64,000 nt of DNA from VAXT01 sp964591295. Lineage in GTDB: Bacteria; Actinomycetota; Thermoleophilia; Gaiellales; Gaiellaceae. A model generated the notes under the pieces. It was not told the origin of the DNA, did no database searches, and saw only the letters and a program-made list of their open reading frames with translations. The translations under genes and the position numbers were made by a program. Shown here piece by piece: positions 48,921 through 57,285 of the stretch. The DNA is taken from positions 4,882 through 68,881 of the forward strand of contig CAZQAG010000007.1 in NCBI GenBank assembly GCA_964591295.1, read 5' to 3'. Within the stretch, counting starts at the first letter, position 1. Every line of letters starts with the position of its first letter.

Positions 48921-50732
48921 CTAGCCGTCTAGAGGAGGCTCGACCGGCAGCACGAGGGCGAAGGTCGCACCCTCCGAAGGCGCCGAGTACACCTCGAGCG
49001 TCCCCCCGTGGGCCAGGGCGATCGACCGAGCGATGAAGAGCCCGAGCCCGGTGCCCGGCTTGGCGTGCTCCCCGCCCACCCGACCGAACTTCTCGAAGAT
49101 GAGCGACTTGTGCTCGGGCAAGACTCCAGGGCCATGGTCGCGCACCTCGACGTTGATGCGCCCGTTGTCGGCGAAGGCGTTCACCTCCACCTCGCTCCCG
49201 GCCGGGGAGTACTTGACTGCGTTGTCGATCAGGTTCGTGATCACCTGGCGCAGACGCTCGCGGTCACCGCGAACCGGTGGGAGCGGCCGCTGCACCTTTG
49301 CGTTGATCGTCACTTCGTCCTGCCCGGACTGGGCCGCAGCCGCAGACTCCTGAACGAGCTCGGACAGATCGACGTCGTCGAAGCTGTAGCTGAAGCTCCC
49401 CGATTCGATGCGCGAGGTGTCGAGCACGTCCCCCACGAGCTCGGCGAGCCGGTTCGTCTCGTGATCGATGAGCCCGAGGAACGATTCGCGCTGCGCGGGG
49501 GTGAGCTCCCGCCAGCGCTGATGGAGCGTCTTCGCAGCGCCGATTATGGCGGCCATCGGGCTTCGCAGCTCGTGAGAGACCATCGAGACGAAGTCCGCTC
49601 GCAGGGCCGAGAGCCGGCGCAGCTCCTCGACCGTGGCCCGTTCCGCCTCGTAGGCGCGGATGTTCTGAACCGCGCTCCCGAGAAATCGGCCGAGCAGAGA
49701 CACGAGCTCGATCTCCTCTTCGTTGAAGGAATCCGGCTCGACGCGAACGACTGAGACCATCCCGAGCGTCCGTGCGCCGACGACGAGGGGCGCCGCCAGC
49801 CGGCACCGCAGCCCGAGCTCCGTGAACTCCTCCTCTTCGGCGTATTCCTGGTCGGTCATGTCCTTCCGGTACAGCGTCTGGCCGGTTCGACGAACCTCGT
49901 CGAGCAGCGAGCCCGCGACCGGCCGGCGGGTGCCAGGCGGGAAGACCGTCTCCGCGCCGGCCCCCGCAGCCGCGATCACGCGCGCAGATCCCTCGTCAGC
50001 GAGGATGATCGCCGTGCGATCGAAGGGGACGAGGCCGCGGAGCTCCCGGATGAACGCCGCGAAGGCCTCCTCGATCTCGAGCGAAGAGCCGAGCGCCCGG
50101 GCGCATCGGTTGGCGGCGTCGAGCAGGTCGACCCTGCGGCCGAGCTGGTCGCGCAGGCTTTCGGCCTCGGCGGCGCGTCCTTGCGCAACCACCATCTCGC
50201 GACTCAGCCTGTTCGCGAGCCAGCCGATGATCGCCCCCATCACGAGCTGGAGCCCGAACGGAAGAGTGATGTGGTCGACGGAGAAACCCAGCCCGCCGAA
50301 ACGATCCGCTCTCCACCACTCCGACCCGAGCAGCACCGGGAGCTGGGCAAAGGGCATGACGAGGGCGCCGAGGAGGCCGAAGCGCAGGGCGGCCTCGACC
50401 ACGGGGAAGAAGAGCAGCTGGCGCGCCGGCGTCCCCGGCTCGTAGGTGTAGATGAACACGTACGTCCAGATGACGACGGTGTTGAACGCGAGGCTTCCAA
50501 AGCAGACATATCGCTGCAGGCCTGCGGCGATGTTTCTGCGGTCGACCCAGAAGAAGACGCCGGCTCCCAGCACGAGCACGGCCGTCGTCACCCACGCGGC
50601 GATCTCGTAGCGAACGGATGGATAGTCGGGTGTGAGCAGCCCGACCTCGAGAATCGCCCAGGGAACGACGGCGACACGGACCCAGGAGATCCAGCGCTCC
50701 AACTGCCAGCGGCGCTGCAGCTCGAGGCTCAT
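48921..50732 (-). CDS. Membrane sensor histidine kinase with GAF domain
   Basis: 603 aa. About six membrane helices in the first 170 residues, a linker coiled coil (about 180-205), a GAF domain (about 215-375, ANRCARALGSSLEIEEAFAAF), HisKA with ADFVSMVSHELRSPMAAI, and HATPase with NLIDNAVKYSP, DHGPGVLPEHKSLIFEKFG and GTGLGLFIARSIALAHGG. No partner regulator next to it. ATG at 50732 follows the queG stop without a gap. The stop TAG at 48923-48921 is built from the end of element B. Confidence 0.92.
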   Translation of the reverse strand: MSLELQRRWQLERWISWVRVAVVPWAILEVGLLTPDYPSVRYEIAAWVTTAVLVLGAGVFFWVDRRNIAAGLQRYVCFGSLAFNTVVIWTYVFIYTYEPGTPARQLLFFPVVEAALRFGLLGALVMPFAQLPVLLGSEWWRADRFGGLGFSVDHITLPFGLQLVMGAIIGWLANRLSREMVVAQGRAAEAESLRDQLGRRVDLLDAANRCARALGSSLEIEEAFAAFIRELRGLVPFDRTAIILADEGSARVIAAAGAGAETVFPPGTRRPVAGSLLDEVRRTGQTLYRKDMTDQEYAEEEEFTELGLRCRLAAPLVVGARTLGMVSVVRVEPDSFNEEEIELVSLLGRFLGSAVQNIRAYEAERATVEELRRLSALRADFVSMVSHELRSPMAAIIGAAKTLHQRWRELTPAQRESFLGLIDHETNRLAELVGDVLDTSRIESGSFSYSFDDVDLSELVQESAAAAQSGQDEVTINAKVQRPLPPVRGDRERLRQVITNLIDNAVKYSPAGSEVEVNAFADNGRINVEVRDHGPGVLPEHKSLIFEKFGRVGGEHAKPGTGLGLFIARSIALAHGGTLEVYSAPSEGATFALVLPVEPPLDG

Positions 50733-51740
50733 CTACGTAAGCTCCCGTTCGTCGAGCCGCGCGAGAGCCCACTCTGCGTGCTCGCGCAGGAGCGGATCGC
50801 CGTCCTCGGCGTAGGCCTCGACGGCGGGGCGGTGCTCGGGGTCGCCGGTATTTCCAAGCGCGATCAGCGCGTTTCGGCGCAGGAAGCGCGGATCCTTCCG
50901 CGGAAAGTAGAGGCGCTCGTAGCGGCCCCGCAACTCTGCATCGCCGAGCTCGAGCCACTCGACGAGTGAGACGTGCGGTTCCGCGTGCTCGGGTAGCGGC
51001 TCGCCAGCGCGCCGTTTCTCGATGCCACGGTTCCACGGGCAGACGTCCTGGCAGATGTCGCAGCCGTAGACCTGGGCGCCCATCTCCGCCCGGTGCTCCT
51101 CCGGAATCGGCGCGGGAGCTTGGCTCGTGTAGGAGAGGCAGCGGTTCGAGTCGAGGACTCCCGGCTCGTCGAGGGCACCCGTCGGGCACGCCTCGATGCA
51201 GAGCGTGCAGGCGCCGCAGTCGAGCTCGAGCGGCTGCGAGCGCTCGATCTCGACGTCGGTGATGAGGGTGCCGAGCACGACCCACGAGCCGTGCCGGCGC
51301 GTGATCAGCATCGTGTTCTTTCCGTAGAAGCCCACGCCCCCGCGCGCAGCTCCTTCGCGGTCGACGTGGTCGTTCTCGTCGACGAGCACCCGGTAGTCGC
51401 CGCCGAGCCTTCGCCCGAGCGCGTCGAGCTTCTCTCGCAGTTCCGCGTAGGCGTCGAACCACGTGTAGCGGGGCAGCCGGCCGGCGCCCGGCTCGCGTTC
51501 GCCTTCCTCGGCGTAGTAGCAGAGCGCAGCCGAGATCACGGTGCGGGCTTCCGGCAGTAGCGTCTCAGGGTGGCAGGAGACCTCGGGGCGCGCCATCGTG
51601 AAGCGCATGTCCGCGAATAGGCCGCGCGCGCGGCGCTCCTGAATGTGACGCTCGGTGTCGGCGTACGGCTCGGCGGGCGCCGCGCCGACGACGTCGATCC
51701 CGAGCTCTTGAGCGAGCCGCTCGAGCTCTGATGCCCTCAC
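50733..51740 (-). CDS. queG: Epoxyqueuosine reductase QueG
   Basis: Last step of queuosine formation: cobalamin-dependent reduction of epoxyqueuosine in tRNA. 335 aa with DENDHVDREGAARGGVGFYG, GKNTMLITRRHGSWV, two 4Fe-4S sites (CGACTLCIEACPTGAL and YGCDICQDVCPWN) and C-terminal HEAT-like repeats (RRNALIALGNTGDPEHRPAV). GTG at 51740 is 28 bp from the divergent oxidoreductase gene. Separated from queA/tgt by 24 kb. Confidence 0.95.
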   Translation of the reverse strand: MRASELERLAQELGIDVVGAAPAEPYADTERHIQERRARGLFADMRFTMARPEVSCHPETLLPEARTVISAALCYYAEEGEREPGAGRLPRYTWFDAYAELREKLDALGRRLGGDYRVLVDENDHVDREGAARGGVGFYGKNTMLITRRHGSWVVLGTLITDVEIERSQPLELDCGACTLCIEACPTGALDEPGVLDSNRCLSYTSQAPAPIPEEHRAEMGAQVYGCDICQDVCPWNRGIEKRRAGEPLPEHAEPHVSLVEWLELGDAELRGRYERLYFPRKDPRFLRRNALIALGNTGDPEHRPAVEAYAEDGDPLLREHAEWALARLDERELT

Positions 51741-51746
51741 GGCGCC

Positions 51747-51760
51747 ATTGTGCCTACGAT
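51747..51760. promoter_or_regulatory. Divergent -10 boxes between queG and the quinone oxidoreductase gene
   Basis: In the 28-bp gap CACAAT (minus, 51752-51747) lies 6 nt before the queG GTG and TACGAT (plus, 51755-51760) lies 8 nt before the ATG at 51769. Both fit leaderless transcripts. Confidence 0.45.
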
Positions 51761-51768
51761 CGCGTCCG

Positions 51769-52716
51769 ATGAAGGCGATCCGGATCCACGAGGACGGCGG
51801 GCCCGAGGTTCTGCGCTACGAGGACGCGCCGGACCCGGTTCCAGGCCCCGGTGAGGTGCTCGTCGAGCTTCGGGCCGCGTCCCTCAACCACCTCGACCTG
51901 TGGATCCGCAGCGGCCGGCCCTCGGTGCCGAAGCCACGGATTCTCGGCGCAGACGGCGCAGGAATCGCCGACGGGCAGCGCGTGCTCATCAACCCGGGGA
52001 TCGAGCACGGCGAGAAGATCACCGTCATCGGCGAGCACATGGACGGCACCCATGCCGAGCTGATCGCGGTGCCCGAATCGAATGTCTATCCGATCCCGGA
52101 CGGGATGACCTTCGAGGAGGCCGCGGCCTTTCCGCTCGTCTTCGAGACCGCCTACCGCATGCTCGTGACGAAGGCCGGCCTGCGCGAGGGTGAGTGGGTC
52201 CTCGTCTGGGGAATCGGCGGCGGGCTCGCCACGGCCGCGAACGCGATTGCGAAGGCGCTCGGCGCGCGGACGATCGTCACCTCTTCTAGTCAGGAGAAGC
52301 TGGCGCGCGTCGAGGCCGACGTGAAGGTCGACCACAGCTCAGAGGACGTGGTCGAGGCGGTGAAGGCGGCGACCGACGGGCGAGGCGCGGACATCGTCGT
52401 CGAGCACGTCGGCGAGGCGACGTGGGAGCGAACGTTGCAAGCAGTCCGGGCGGGCGGGCGAGTCGCGGTCTGCGGCGCGACGAGCGGCCCAAACCCGCCT
52501 GCGGCGCTCCACCGCATCTGGTGGAAGCAGCTGACGATCTACGGCTCGACGATGGGGACGAAGGAGGACTTCGAGGGCGCCTACGAGCTCGTCGCGAGCG
52601 GCAAGGCGCGGCCCGTGATCGACGAGGTCTTCCCGCTCGAGGAGGCGCGGGCCGCCCACGAGCGGATGGAAGCCGGCGATCAGCTCGGCAAGATCGTGCT
52701 AACGATCGGCGACTAG
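51769..52716 (+). CDS. Zinc-independent MDR-family quinone/NADPH oxidoreductase
   Basis: 315 aa. Medium-chain dehydrogenase/reductase fold: GroES-like N-terminal part (MKAIRIHEDGGPEVLRYEDA, LRAASLNHLDLWIRSG) and Rossmann part (LVWGIGGGLATAANAIAKAL, then DIVVEHVGEATWERTLQAVR and GGRVAVCGATSG). The structural and catalytic zinc cysteines of alcohol dehydrogenases are absent. Substrate unknown. Its 3' half is overlapped, antisense, by the open frame of the next gene. Confidence 0.88.
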   Translation: MKAIRIHEDGGPEVLRYEDAPDPVPGPGEVLVELRAASLNHLDLWIRSGRPSVPKPRILGADGAGIADGQRVLINPGIEHGEKITVIGEHMDGTHAELIAVPESNVYPIPDGMTFEEAAAFPLVFETAYRMLVTKAGLREGEWVLVWGIGGGLATAANAIAKALGARTIVTSSSQEKLARVEADVKVDHSSEDVVEAVKAATDGRGADIVVEHVGEATWERTLQAVRAGGRVAVCGATSGPNPPAALHRIWWKQLTIYGSTMGTKEDFEGAYELVASGKARPVIDEVFPLEEARAAHERMEAGDQLGKIVLTIGD

Positions 52717-53080
52717 CCAGGCTCGGGCCATCCCGGCTCGGGTGGCCCTGAATAAGAGGGCCAGCGTGCGGGGGCCAAAGCGGGAACTTCCACCCGGACC
52801 CATCCGTGTTCTCCGCAGCGTGGCGTGTACCAGCGGAGTAGATCGCTTCTAGGTCGCTGCCGAGACGCACGAGGATGACCTCCGCGCGCTCGCGCCCCCA
52901 GGCAATTGCCTCGTCGACTGTGTCGAAGCTACTCTTCTCGTCGACGTCTGCCGTGCCTCCCGTAGTGGCGGTCCACTCGTGGGAATCCCCGGGAATCCGT
53001 CGCAACCGCTGCCACGGTTGCGGACCCTCGAACGGGTCGTCATACCAGCGATCGATGTAGACGACAGGCTCTTCGGTCAC
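52286..53080 (-). CDS. Small hypothetical protein with run-on antisense C-terminus
   Basis: From the GTG at 53080 the first ~100 residues look genuine: VTEEPVVYIDRWYDDPFEGP, TADVDEKSSFDTVDEAIAWG, RERAEVILVRLGSDLEAIYS and a Trp/Pro-rich GWKFPLWPP. After that no stop occurs until 52286, so the frame runs 430 bp antisense through the oxidoreductase gene and becomes Arg/Ser-rich noise. The original stop was probably lost by mutation or a frameshift near 52,740. A TTG at 53095 is an alternative start. Function unknown. Confidence 0.45.
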   Translation of the reverse strand: MTEEPVVYIDRWYDDPFEGPQPWQRLRRIPGDSHEWTATTGGTADVDEKSSFDTVDEAIAWGRERAEVILVRLGSDLEAIYSAGTRHAAENTDGSGWKFPLWPPHAGPLIQGHPSRDGPSLASRRSLARSCRADRRLPSARGRPAPPRAGRPRRSRAAPCRSRRARRRPRSPPSSPSSSRRSSAASTRCGGAPQAGLGRSSRRRPRLARPPGLLATFAPTSPRRRARRRCPRLARRSPPSPPRPRPLSCGRPSRRPRRAPASPD

Positions 53081-53118
53081 GGCGCTTCTACCCAAGCCGC
53101 GAAACGTGTGTCTCTCAA

Positions 53119-53886
53119 CTATTCGGGAGTGACATAGGCCGCGGTCAGCCCACCGTCGACGAGGAACGTCGCTCCATTCACGTACGAGGACTCGTCGCTT
53201 GCGAGGAAGAGTGCCGCGTTCACGATCTCTCGGGGCTTCGCCAAACGCCCCATCGGGAGGTGGATCCGCCGCCGCTCGTAGGCGGCCGGGTCATCGCCGA
53301 AGATCCGCAGCAGCAGAGGCGTCTCGACCGGGCCCGGGCAGAGCGCGTTCACGCGGATCCCTTGGCGCGCGAACTGAACGCCCAGTTCGCGGGACATCGA
53401 CAAGACCGCGCCCTTCGACGCCGAGTAGGAGATCTGGGAGGTCGCCGCCCCCATCAAGGCCACGAACGATGCGACATTGATCACCGAGCCTCCGCCCCGC
53501 TCCAGCAAGTACGGGATCCCGTACTTGCAGCAGAGATACACCCCCTTCGTGTTCACGTTCTGCACGCGATCCCAGGCGTCTGGCTCCGTCTCGAGGATCG
53601 AGGCGTCGTCCTCCGGGGAGATGCCCGCGTTGTTGTAGAGGACGTCGATCCCGCCATACCGCTCGGCAGTCGCGGAGAACATCGCCTGCACGCTCTCGGG
53701 GTCGGCGACATCGACCTGAACGGCGAAGCCGTCACGCACCTCGGCCGCGGCGCTTTCTGCAGCACCCTCGTCGACATCCGCCACGCAGACCTGCGCGCCT
53801 TCCTCCGAGAACAGGATCGCTGCCTCCCGCCCCATGCCGCCGGCCGCACCGGTGATCACAGCCACTTTCCCGTCGAGCCGGCCCAT
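53119..53886 (-). CDS. Short-chain dehydrogenase/reductase of the gamma-glutamylation operon
   Basis: 255 aa classical SDR: cofactor loop AVITGAAGGMGREAAILF, VDVADPESV, NNAGIS, active-site SYSASKGAVLSMSRELG (Tyr-x3-Lys), and CPGPVETPLL. NAD(P)-dependent alcohol/carbonyl oxidoreductase. ATG at 53886 shares a base with the aldehyde dehydrogenase TGA stop. In this operon it could oxidise a gamma-glutamylated amino alcohol to the aldehyde used by the next enzyme (inference). Confidence 0.9.
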   Translation of the reverse strand: MGRLDGKVAVITGAAGGMGREAAILFSEEGAQVCVADVDEGAAESAAAEVRDGFAVQVDVADPESVQAMFSATAERYGGIDVLYNNAGISPEDDASILETEPDAWDRVQNVNTKGVYLCCKYGIPYLLERGGGSVINVASFVALMGAATSQISYSASKGAVLSMSRELGVQFARQGIRVNALCPGPVETPLLLRIFGDDPAAYERRRIHLPMGRLAKPREIVNAALFLASDESSYVNGATFLVDGGLTAAYVTPE

Positions 53887-55238
53887 CAGGCGTCCGTCGC
53901 CAGGTACACGTTCTTCACCTCGGAGTAGCCGTCGAGCGCGTGCATCCCGAGCTCGCGCCCGAAACCGGACTGCTTGAAGCCACCGAAGGGCGTGGAGACC
54001 CGCACGGAAGTATTCGAGTTGACGGAGAGCACGCCCGCGTCGATCCCGCGCGCGACCCGTAGCGCGCGACCCACGTCACGCGTCCAGACCGAGCCCGAGA
54101 GGCCGTAGGGCGTGTCGTTGGCGAGGCGGATCGCGTCCTCCTCGTCGGCGAACGGGATCACGCATGCGACCGGCCCGAAGATCTCTTCGCGGGCGGCGCG
54201 GTCGTCGTTCGAGACGGGAGCGAGAACTGTCGGCGGGAACCAATATCCTGGGCCTCCTGGTGTGTTGCCTTGGTAGGCAACGTTACCGTTGACGTAGGAC
54301 GACACGGCCTCAAGCTGGTCAGCGGAGACGAGCGGCCCCATTTCGGTGTCGGCGCTCTCGGGGTCGCCTACGTTGATGCCCTTCGTCGCCTCGATCAGTA
54401 GCTCGAGGAATTGGTCGTACGCCCTCTGCTCCACGAGGATGCGGGAGCGCGCGCAGCAGTCCTGGCCGGCATTCCCGAAGACGGCGTAGGGCGCCGCGTT
54501 TGCCGCGGCCACGAGGTCTCCGTCGGCGAAGACAACGTTGGCCGACTTGCCGCCGAGCTCGAGCGTGACCCGTTTGATCGAGTCGGCGGCGCCCTTCATC
54601 ACCTGCCGTCCGACCTCGGTCGAGCCGGTGAAGCCGATCTTCGCGACGTCGGGATGCTCGACGAGCCTCCGGCCCACCACGGAGCCGGGGCCGGTGACGA
54701 CGTTGACGACGCCCTCGGGCAACCCGGCCTCGAGGGCGAGCTCGCCGAGCCTCTGCGCCGTCAGCGGCGTCAGCTCGGCCGGCTTCAGGACGACGGTGTT
54801 TCCGGTCGCGAGCGCGGGGCCGAGCTTCCAGCTCGAGATCGCGATCGGGAAGTTCCACGGCACGATCAGCCCGACGACGCCGAGCGGCTCGCGAAATGTC
54901 ATGTCGACGCCTCCCGCGACCGGGATCGTCTCACCGTGGTGCTTGTCGACGGCGCCCGCGTAGAAGTAGAAGACCTCGGCGACCATGCCGACCTCGCCAC
55001 GCGAGTCCGCGATCGGCTTGCCGACATTCCGGGTCTCGAGCAGCGCCAGCTCCTCCGCGTGCTCCTCGACGACCTCGGCGAGGCGGCGCAGGAGCCGGGC
55101 GCGGTCGGCGGGAGCCACGGCACGCCAAGTCGGAAACGCAGCCTTGGCCGCCGCGACCGCAGCGTCGGTCTCCTCGACGCCCGCGGAAGGAACCTCCGCG
55201 ATCGTCTCCTCTGTGGCCGGGTTTCGGACGGCGATCAC
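53886..55238 (-). CDS. Aldehyde dehydrogenase (PuuC-like) of the gamma-glutamylation operon
   Basis: 450 aa from the GTG at 55238 (GTGA overlap with the amidotransferase stop). ALDH landmarks: IVPWNFPIAISSWKLGPALA, LKPAELTPLTA, FTGSTEVGRQVM, general-base Glu in TLELGGKSANVVF, catalytic Cys in NAGQDCCARSRILV, EEIFGPVACVIPF. About 30 residues shorter at the N-terminus than most ALDHs. By context it oxidises a gamma-glutamyl amino aldehyde to the acid. Confidence 0.91.
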   Translation of the reverse strand: MIAVRNPATEETIAEVPSAGVEETDAAVAAAKAAFPTWRAVAPADRARLLRRLAEVVEEHAEELALLETRNVGKPIADSRGEVGMVAEVFYFYAGAVDKHHGETIPVAGGVDMTFREPLGVVGLIVPWNFPIAISSWKLGPALATGNTVVLKPAELTPLTAQRLGELALEAGLPEGVVNVVTGPGSVVGRRLVEHPDVAKIGFTGSTEVGRQVMKGAADSIKRVTLELGGKSANVVFADGDLVAAANAAPYAVFGNAGQDCCARSRILVEQRAYDQFLELLIEATKGINVGDPESADTEMGPLVSADQLEAVSSYVNGNVAYQGNTPGGPGYWFPPTVLAPVSNDDRAAREEIFGPVACVIPFADEEDAIRLANDTPYGLSGSVWTRDVGRALRVARGIDAGVLSVNSNTSVRVSTPFGGFKQSGFGRELGMHALDGYSEVKNVYLATDA

Positions 55239-55945
55239 CCGCGCACCTCCCGGTACCCGCGGGCCTCGTCGACGAGCGCCTCGAAGAGCGCCAGGTCCTC
55301 GCCTTCCTCGGGATGCCACAGGACACCGACCGCGAAACGCTTCGACGGGTCCTCGAGAGCCTCGACCGTGCCGTCGTCGGCCCAACCCGTCTCACGTAGG
55401 CCCTCGCCGATCCGGCCGTAGCCCTGGTGATGGTGCGACTTCACAGGCGCCCGCTCGCCGAGCAGACTGCCGACCCGGCTTTCCGGCTCGAGCTTCACGT
55501 CGTGGTCGGACCAGGCCCCCGGCGTGTGCCTGTGCCGCTCGTGCCCAAGCGCGTCGGGCAGATGCTGAACGAGGTCGCCACCCAGAGCCACGTTCAACAC
55601 CTGAGAACCGCGACAGACGGCGAGGACGGGCATGTCCCGCTCGAGCGCGGCCGTCAACAGCGCCATTTCGGCCCGGTCGCGGACCTCACGCGCCTCGTCC
55701 GTCTCCGGGTGCCGATCGGCCCCGTAGTGCGCGGGATCGAGATCGGAGCCGCCCGAGAAGACGATTCCGCCGAGCACGGCAAGCGTCTCCTCGACCGAGT
55801 CCTCGCTCGGCGGGACGACGAACGGCCTCCCGCCTGCCCGCTCGATCGCGTGAACGTACGAGAGCGGGACGAGCGCCGCGGGCTCGACCCAGGCGCCCCA
55901 GGTCACCTCCTCGGCGTACGAGGTGATGCCGATGACCGGTTTCAT
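55235..55945 (-). CDS. Class I glutamine amidotransferase-like gamma-glutamyl hydrolase (PuuD-like)
   Basis: 236 aa, peptidase C26 type. Triad visible: nucleophile Cys in MPVLAVCRGSQVLNVALGG, His and Glu in GVLWHPEEGED. Also VFSGGSDLDPAHYG and SHHHQGYGRIG, typical of gamma-glutamyl-GABA hydrolases. It should release glutamate from the oxidised gamma-glutamyl product. Overlaps both neighbours by 4 bp. Confidence 0.92.
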   Translation of the reverse strand: MKPVIGITSYAEEVTWGAWVEPAALVPLSYVHAIERAGGRPFVVPPSEDSVEETLAVLGGIVFSGGSDLDPAHYGADRHPETDEAREVRDRAEMALLTAALERDMPVLAVCRGSQVLNVALGGDLVQHLPDALGHERHRHTPGAWSDHDVKLEPESRVGSLLGERAPVKSHHHQGYGRIGEGLRETGWADDGTVEALEDPSKRFAVGVLWHPEEGEDLALFEALVDEARGYREVRG

Positions 55946-57276
55946 CCGCGCTCGAACATCCGCTCGCGCTCGTAACAGGTGACGGCGCGGTCGAAGAGCT
56001 CCTGCTCGGTTCGGGCGTAGTTCAGGTAGTGGTCGACGACGTCGTCGCCGAGCGCCTGGCGCGCCATCGTCCCCTGCTCGAGCGCCGAGATCGCATCACG
56101 CAGCGAGTACGGGAAGCGCTCGGCGTCGGACTCGTAAGCGTTGCCTTCCAACGCAGGCGGCAGCTCGAGCTCGTTCTCGATCCCATGGAGGCCGGCCGCG
56201 ATCAGCGCGGCGAACGCGAGATACGGGTTGACGTCTCCGCCGGGGATGCGCGTCTCCGTCCGCAGCGCCGGGCCGTGGCCGACGATGCGGAAGCCGCACG
56301 TCCGGTTGTCGTGGCCCCAGGCCAGCGTCGTCGGCGCCCAGCTGCCGGCTGCGTAGCGCTTGTACGAGTTGATCGTCGGCGCGAGGAAGATCGCGAGCTC
56401 CTTGAAGCAGGCGATCTGGCCGGCGAGCCATTGCTTGAAGACGTCCGTCTCGCCTTCGAACGCGCTGCGGTCACCCTGCCAGAGGCTCGAGTGGATGTGG
56501 CACGAGTTGCCGATCCACGTGTGATCCGGCTTGGCCATGAACGTGATCGAGCAGCCGTTCAGGTGGGCCAGCTCCTTGGCGCCGTTCTTGTAGACGACGT
56601 GGTTGTCCCCCATCGTCAGCGCGTCCGCGTAGCGGAAGGTGATCTCGTGCTGGCCGGGCCAGGCCTCGCCCTTCGAGGTCTCGACCGGGATGCCCGCGCC
56701 CTCCATCCCGTTCCGGATCTGCCGGATGAACGGCTCGTCGTAGGTGGCGGCGAGGATGTGGTAGTCGAGGATGTACGGCACCGACGGCGTCAGGTCGCGG
56801 TAGTGCTTCGCGTGCGCCTCCTCGTAGGTCTCCTTGAGCAGGAAGAACTCGAGCTCGGAGCCGAACATCGGCGTGTACCCGAGCTTCTCCGCGCGCTCGA
56901 CCTGGCTCTTCAGAACCTGCCTGGGAGAGGCGGTGACCGGCGAGCCGTCGGCCCACTCGACGTCGCCGAGGACGAGCGCCGTCCCTTCGAGCCAGGGGAT
57001 CCGGCGTAGGGACGCCAGGTCAGGCTTCGCCGTGAAGTCGCCGTAGCCGCGCTCCCAGCTCGCCATCTCGTAGCCCGGGATCGGGTCGCCTTCCATCTCG
57101 AGCGCGAGCAGGTAGTTGCAGCCTTCGATCCCATGGTCGGCGATGCCCTCGCCCACGAAAAACTTGCCATGGAGCCGCTTCCCCATCAGCCGGCCCTGCA
57201 TGTCGGTGAACGCGACGATGACCGTGTCGATCGATCCGTCCGCGACCGCCTGCTCGAGCTCCTTGGCACTCAGCAC
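55942..57276 (-). CDS. Glutamine synthetase-like gamma-glutamyl-amine ligase (PuuA/GlnA4-like)
   Basis: 444 aa GS-fold enzyme. Active-site strands: YTPMFGSELEFFLLKETYEE, GQHEITFRYADALTMGDN, GNSCHIHSSLWQG, TINSYKRYAAGSWAPTTLAW, and RIPGGDVNPYLAFAALIAAG. It lacks the adenylylation-site tyrosine region of housekeeping GlnA. Relatives ligate glutamate to putrescine, ethanolamine or other amines using ATP. The neighbours (aldehyde dehydrogenase, gamma-glutamyl hydrolase, SDR) define the pathway; the amine is not determined by sequence. Confidence 0.92.
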   Translation of the reverse strand: MLSAKELEQAVADGSIDTVIVAFTDMQGRLMGKRLHGKFFVGEGIADHGIEGCNYLLALEMEGDPIPGYEMASWERGYGDFTAKPDLASLRRIPWLEGTALVLGDVEWADGSPVTASPRQVLKSQVERAEKLGYTPMFGSELEFFLLKETYEEAHAKHYRDLTPSVPYILDYHILAATYDEPFIRQIRNGMEGAGIPVETSKGEAWPGQHEITFRYADALTMGDNHVVYKNGAKELAHLNGCSITFMAKPDHTWIGNSCHIHSSLWQGDRSAFEGETDVFKQWLAGQIACFKELAIFLAPTINSYKRYAAGSWAPTTLAWGHDNRTCGFRIVGHGPALRTETRIPGGDVNPYLAFAALIAAGLHGIENELELPPALEGNAYESDAERFPYSLRDAISALEQGTMARQALGDDVVDHYLNYARTEQELFDRAVTCYERERMFERG

Positions 57277-57285
57277 GGGGAAAGC

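Larger units (their letters stand above)
46656..48921. mobile_element. Element B: 2,266-bp insertion element with transposase and passenger genes
   Basis: Inverted ends GGAGGGTTTGGCGCAAAAA are identical over 19 bp (left from 46656, right inward from 48921), with TA directly outside each (46654-46655; 48922-48923). Inside, all on the plus strand: a HEPN-motif protein, the transposase and a 71-aa protein. A and B meet in a perfect 28-bp palindrome (46641-46668) and share one TA. The right end forms the stop codon of the adjoining sensor kinase. Confidence 0.85.
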
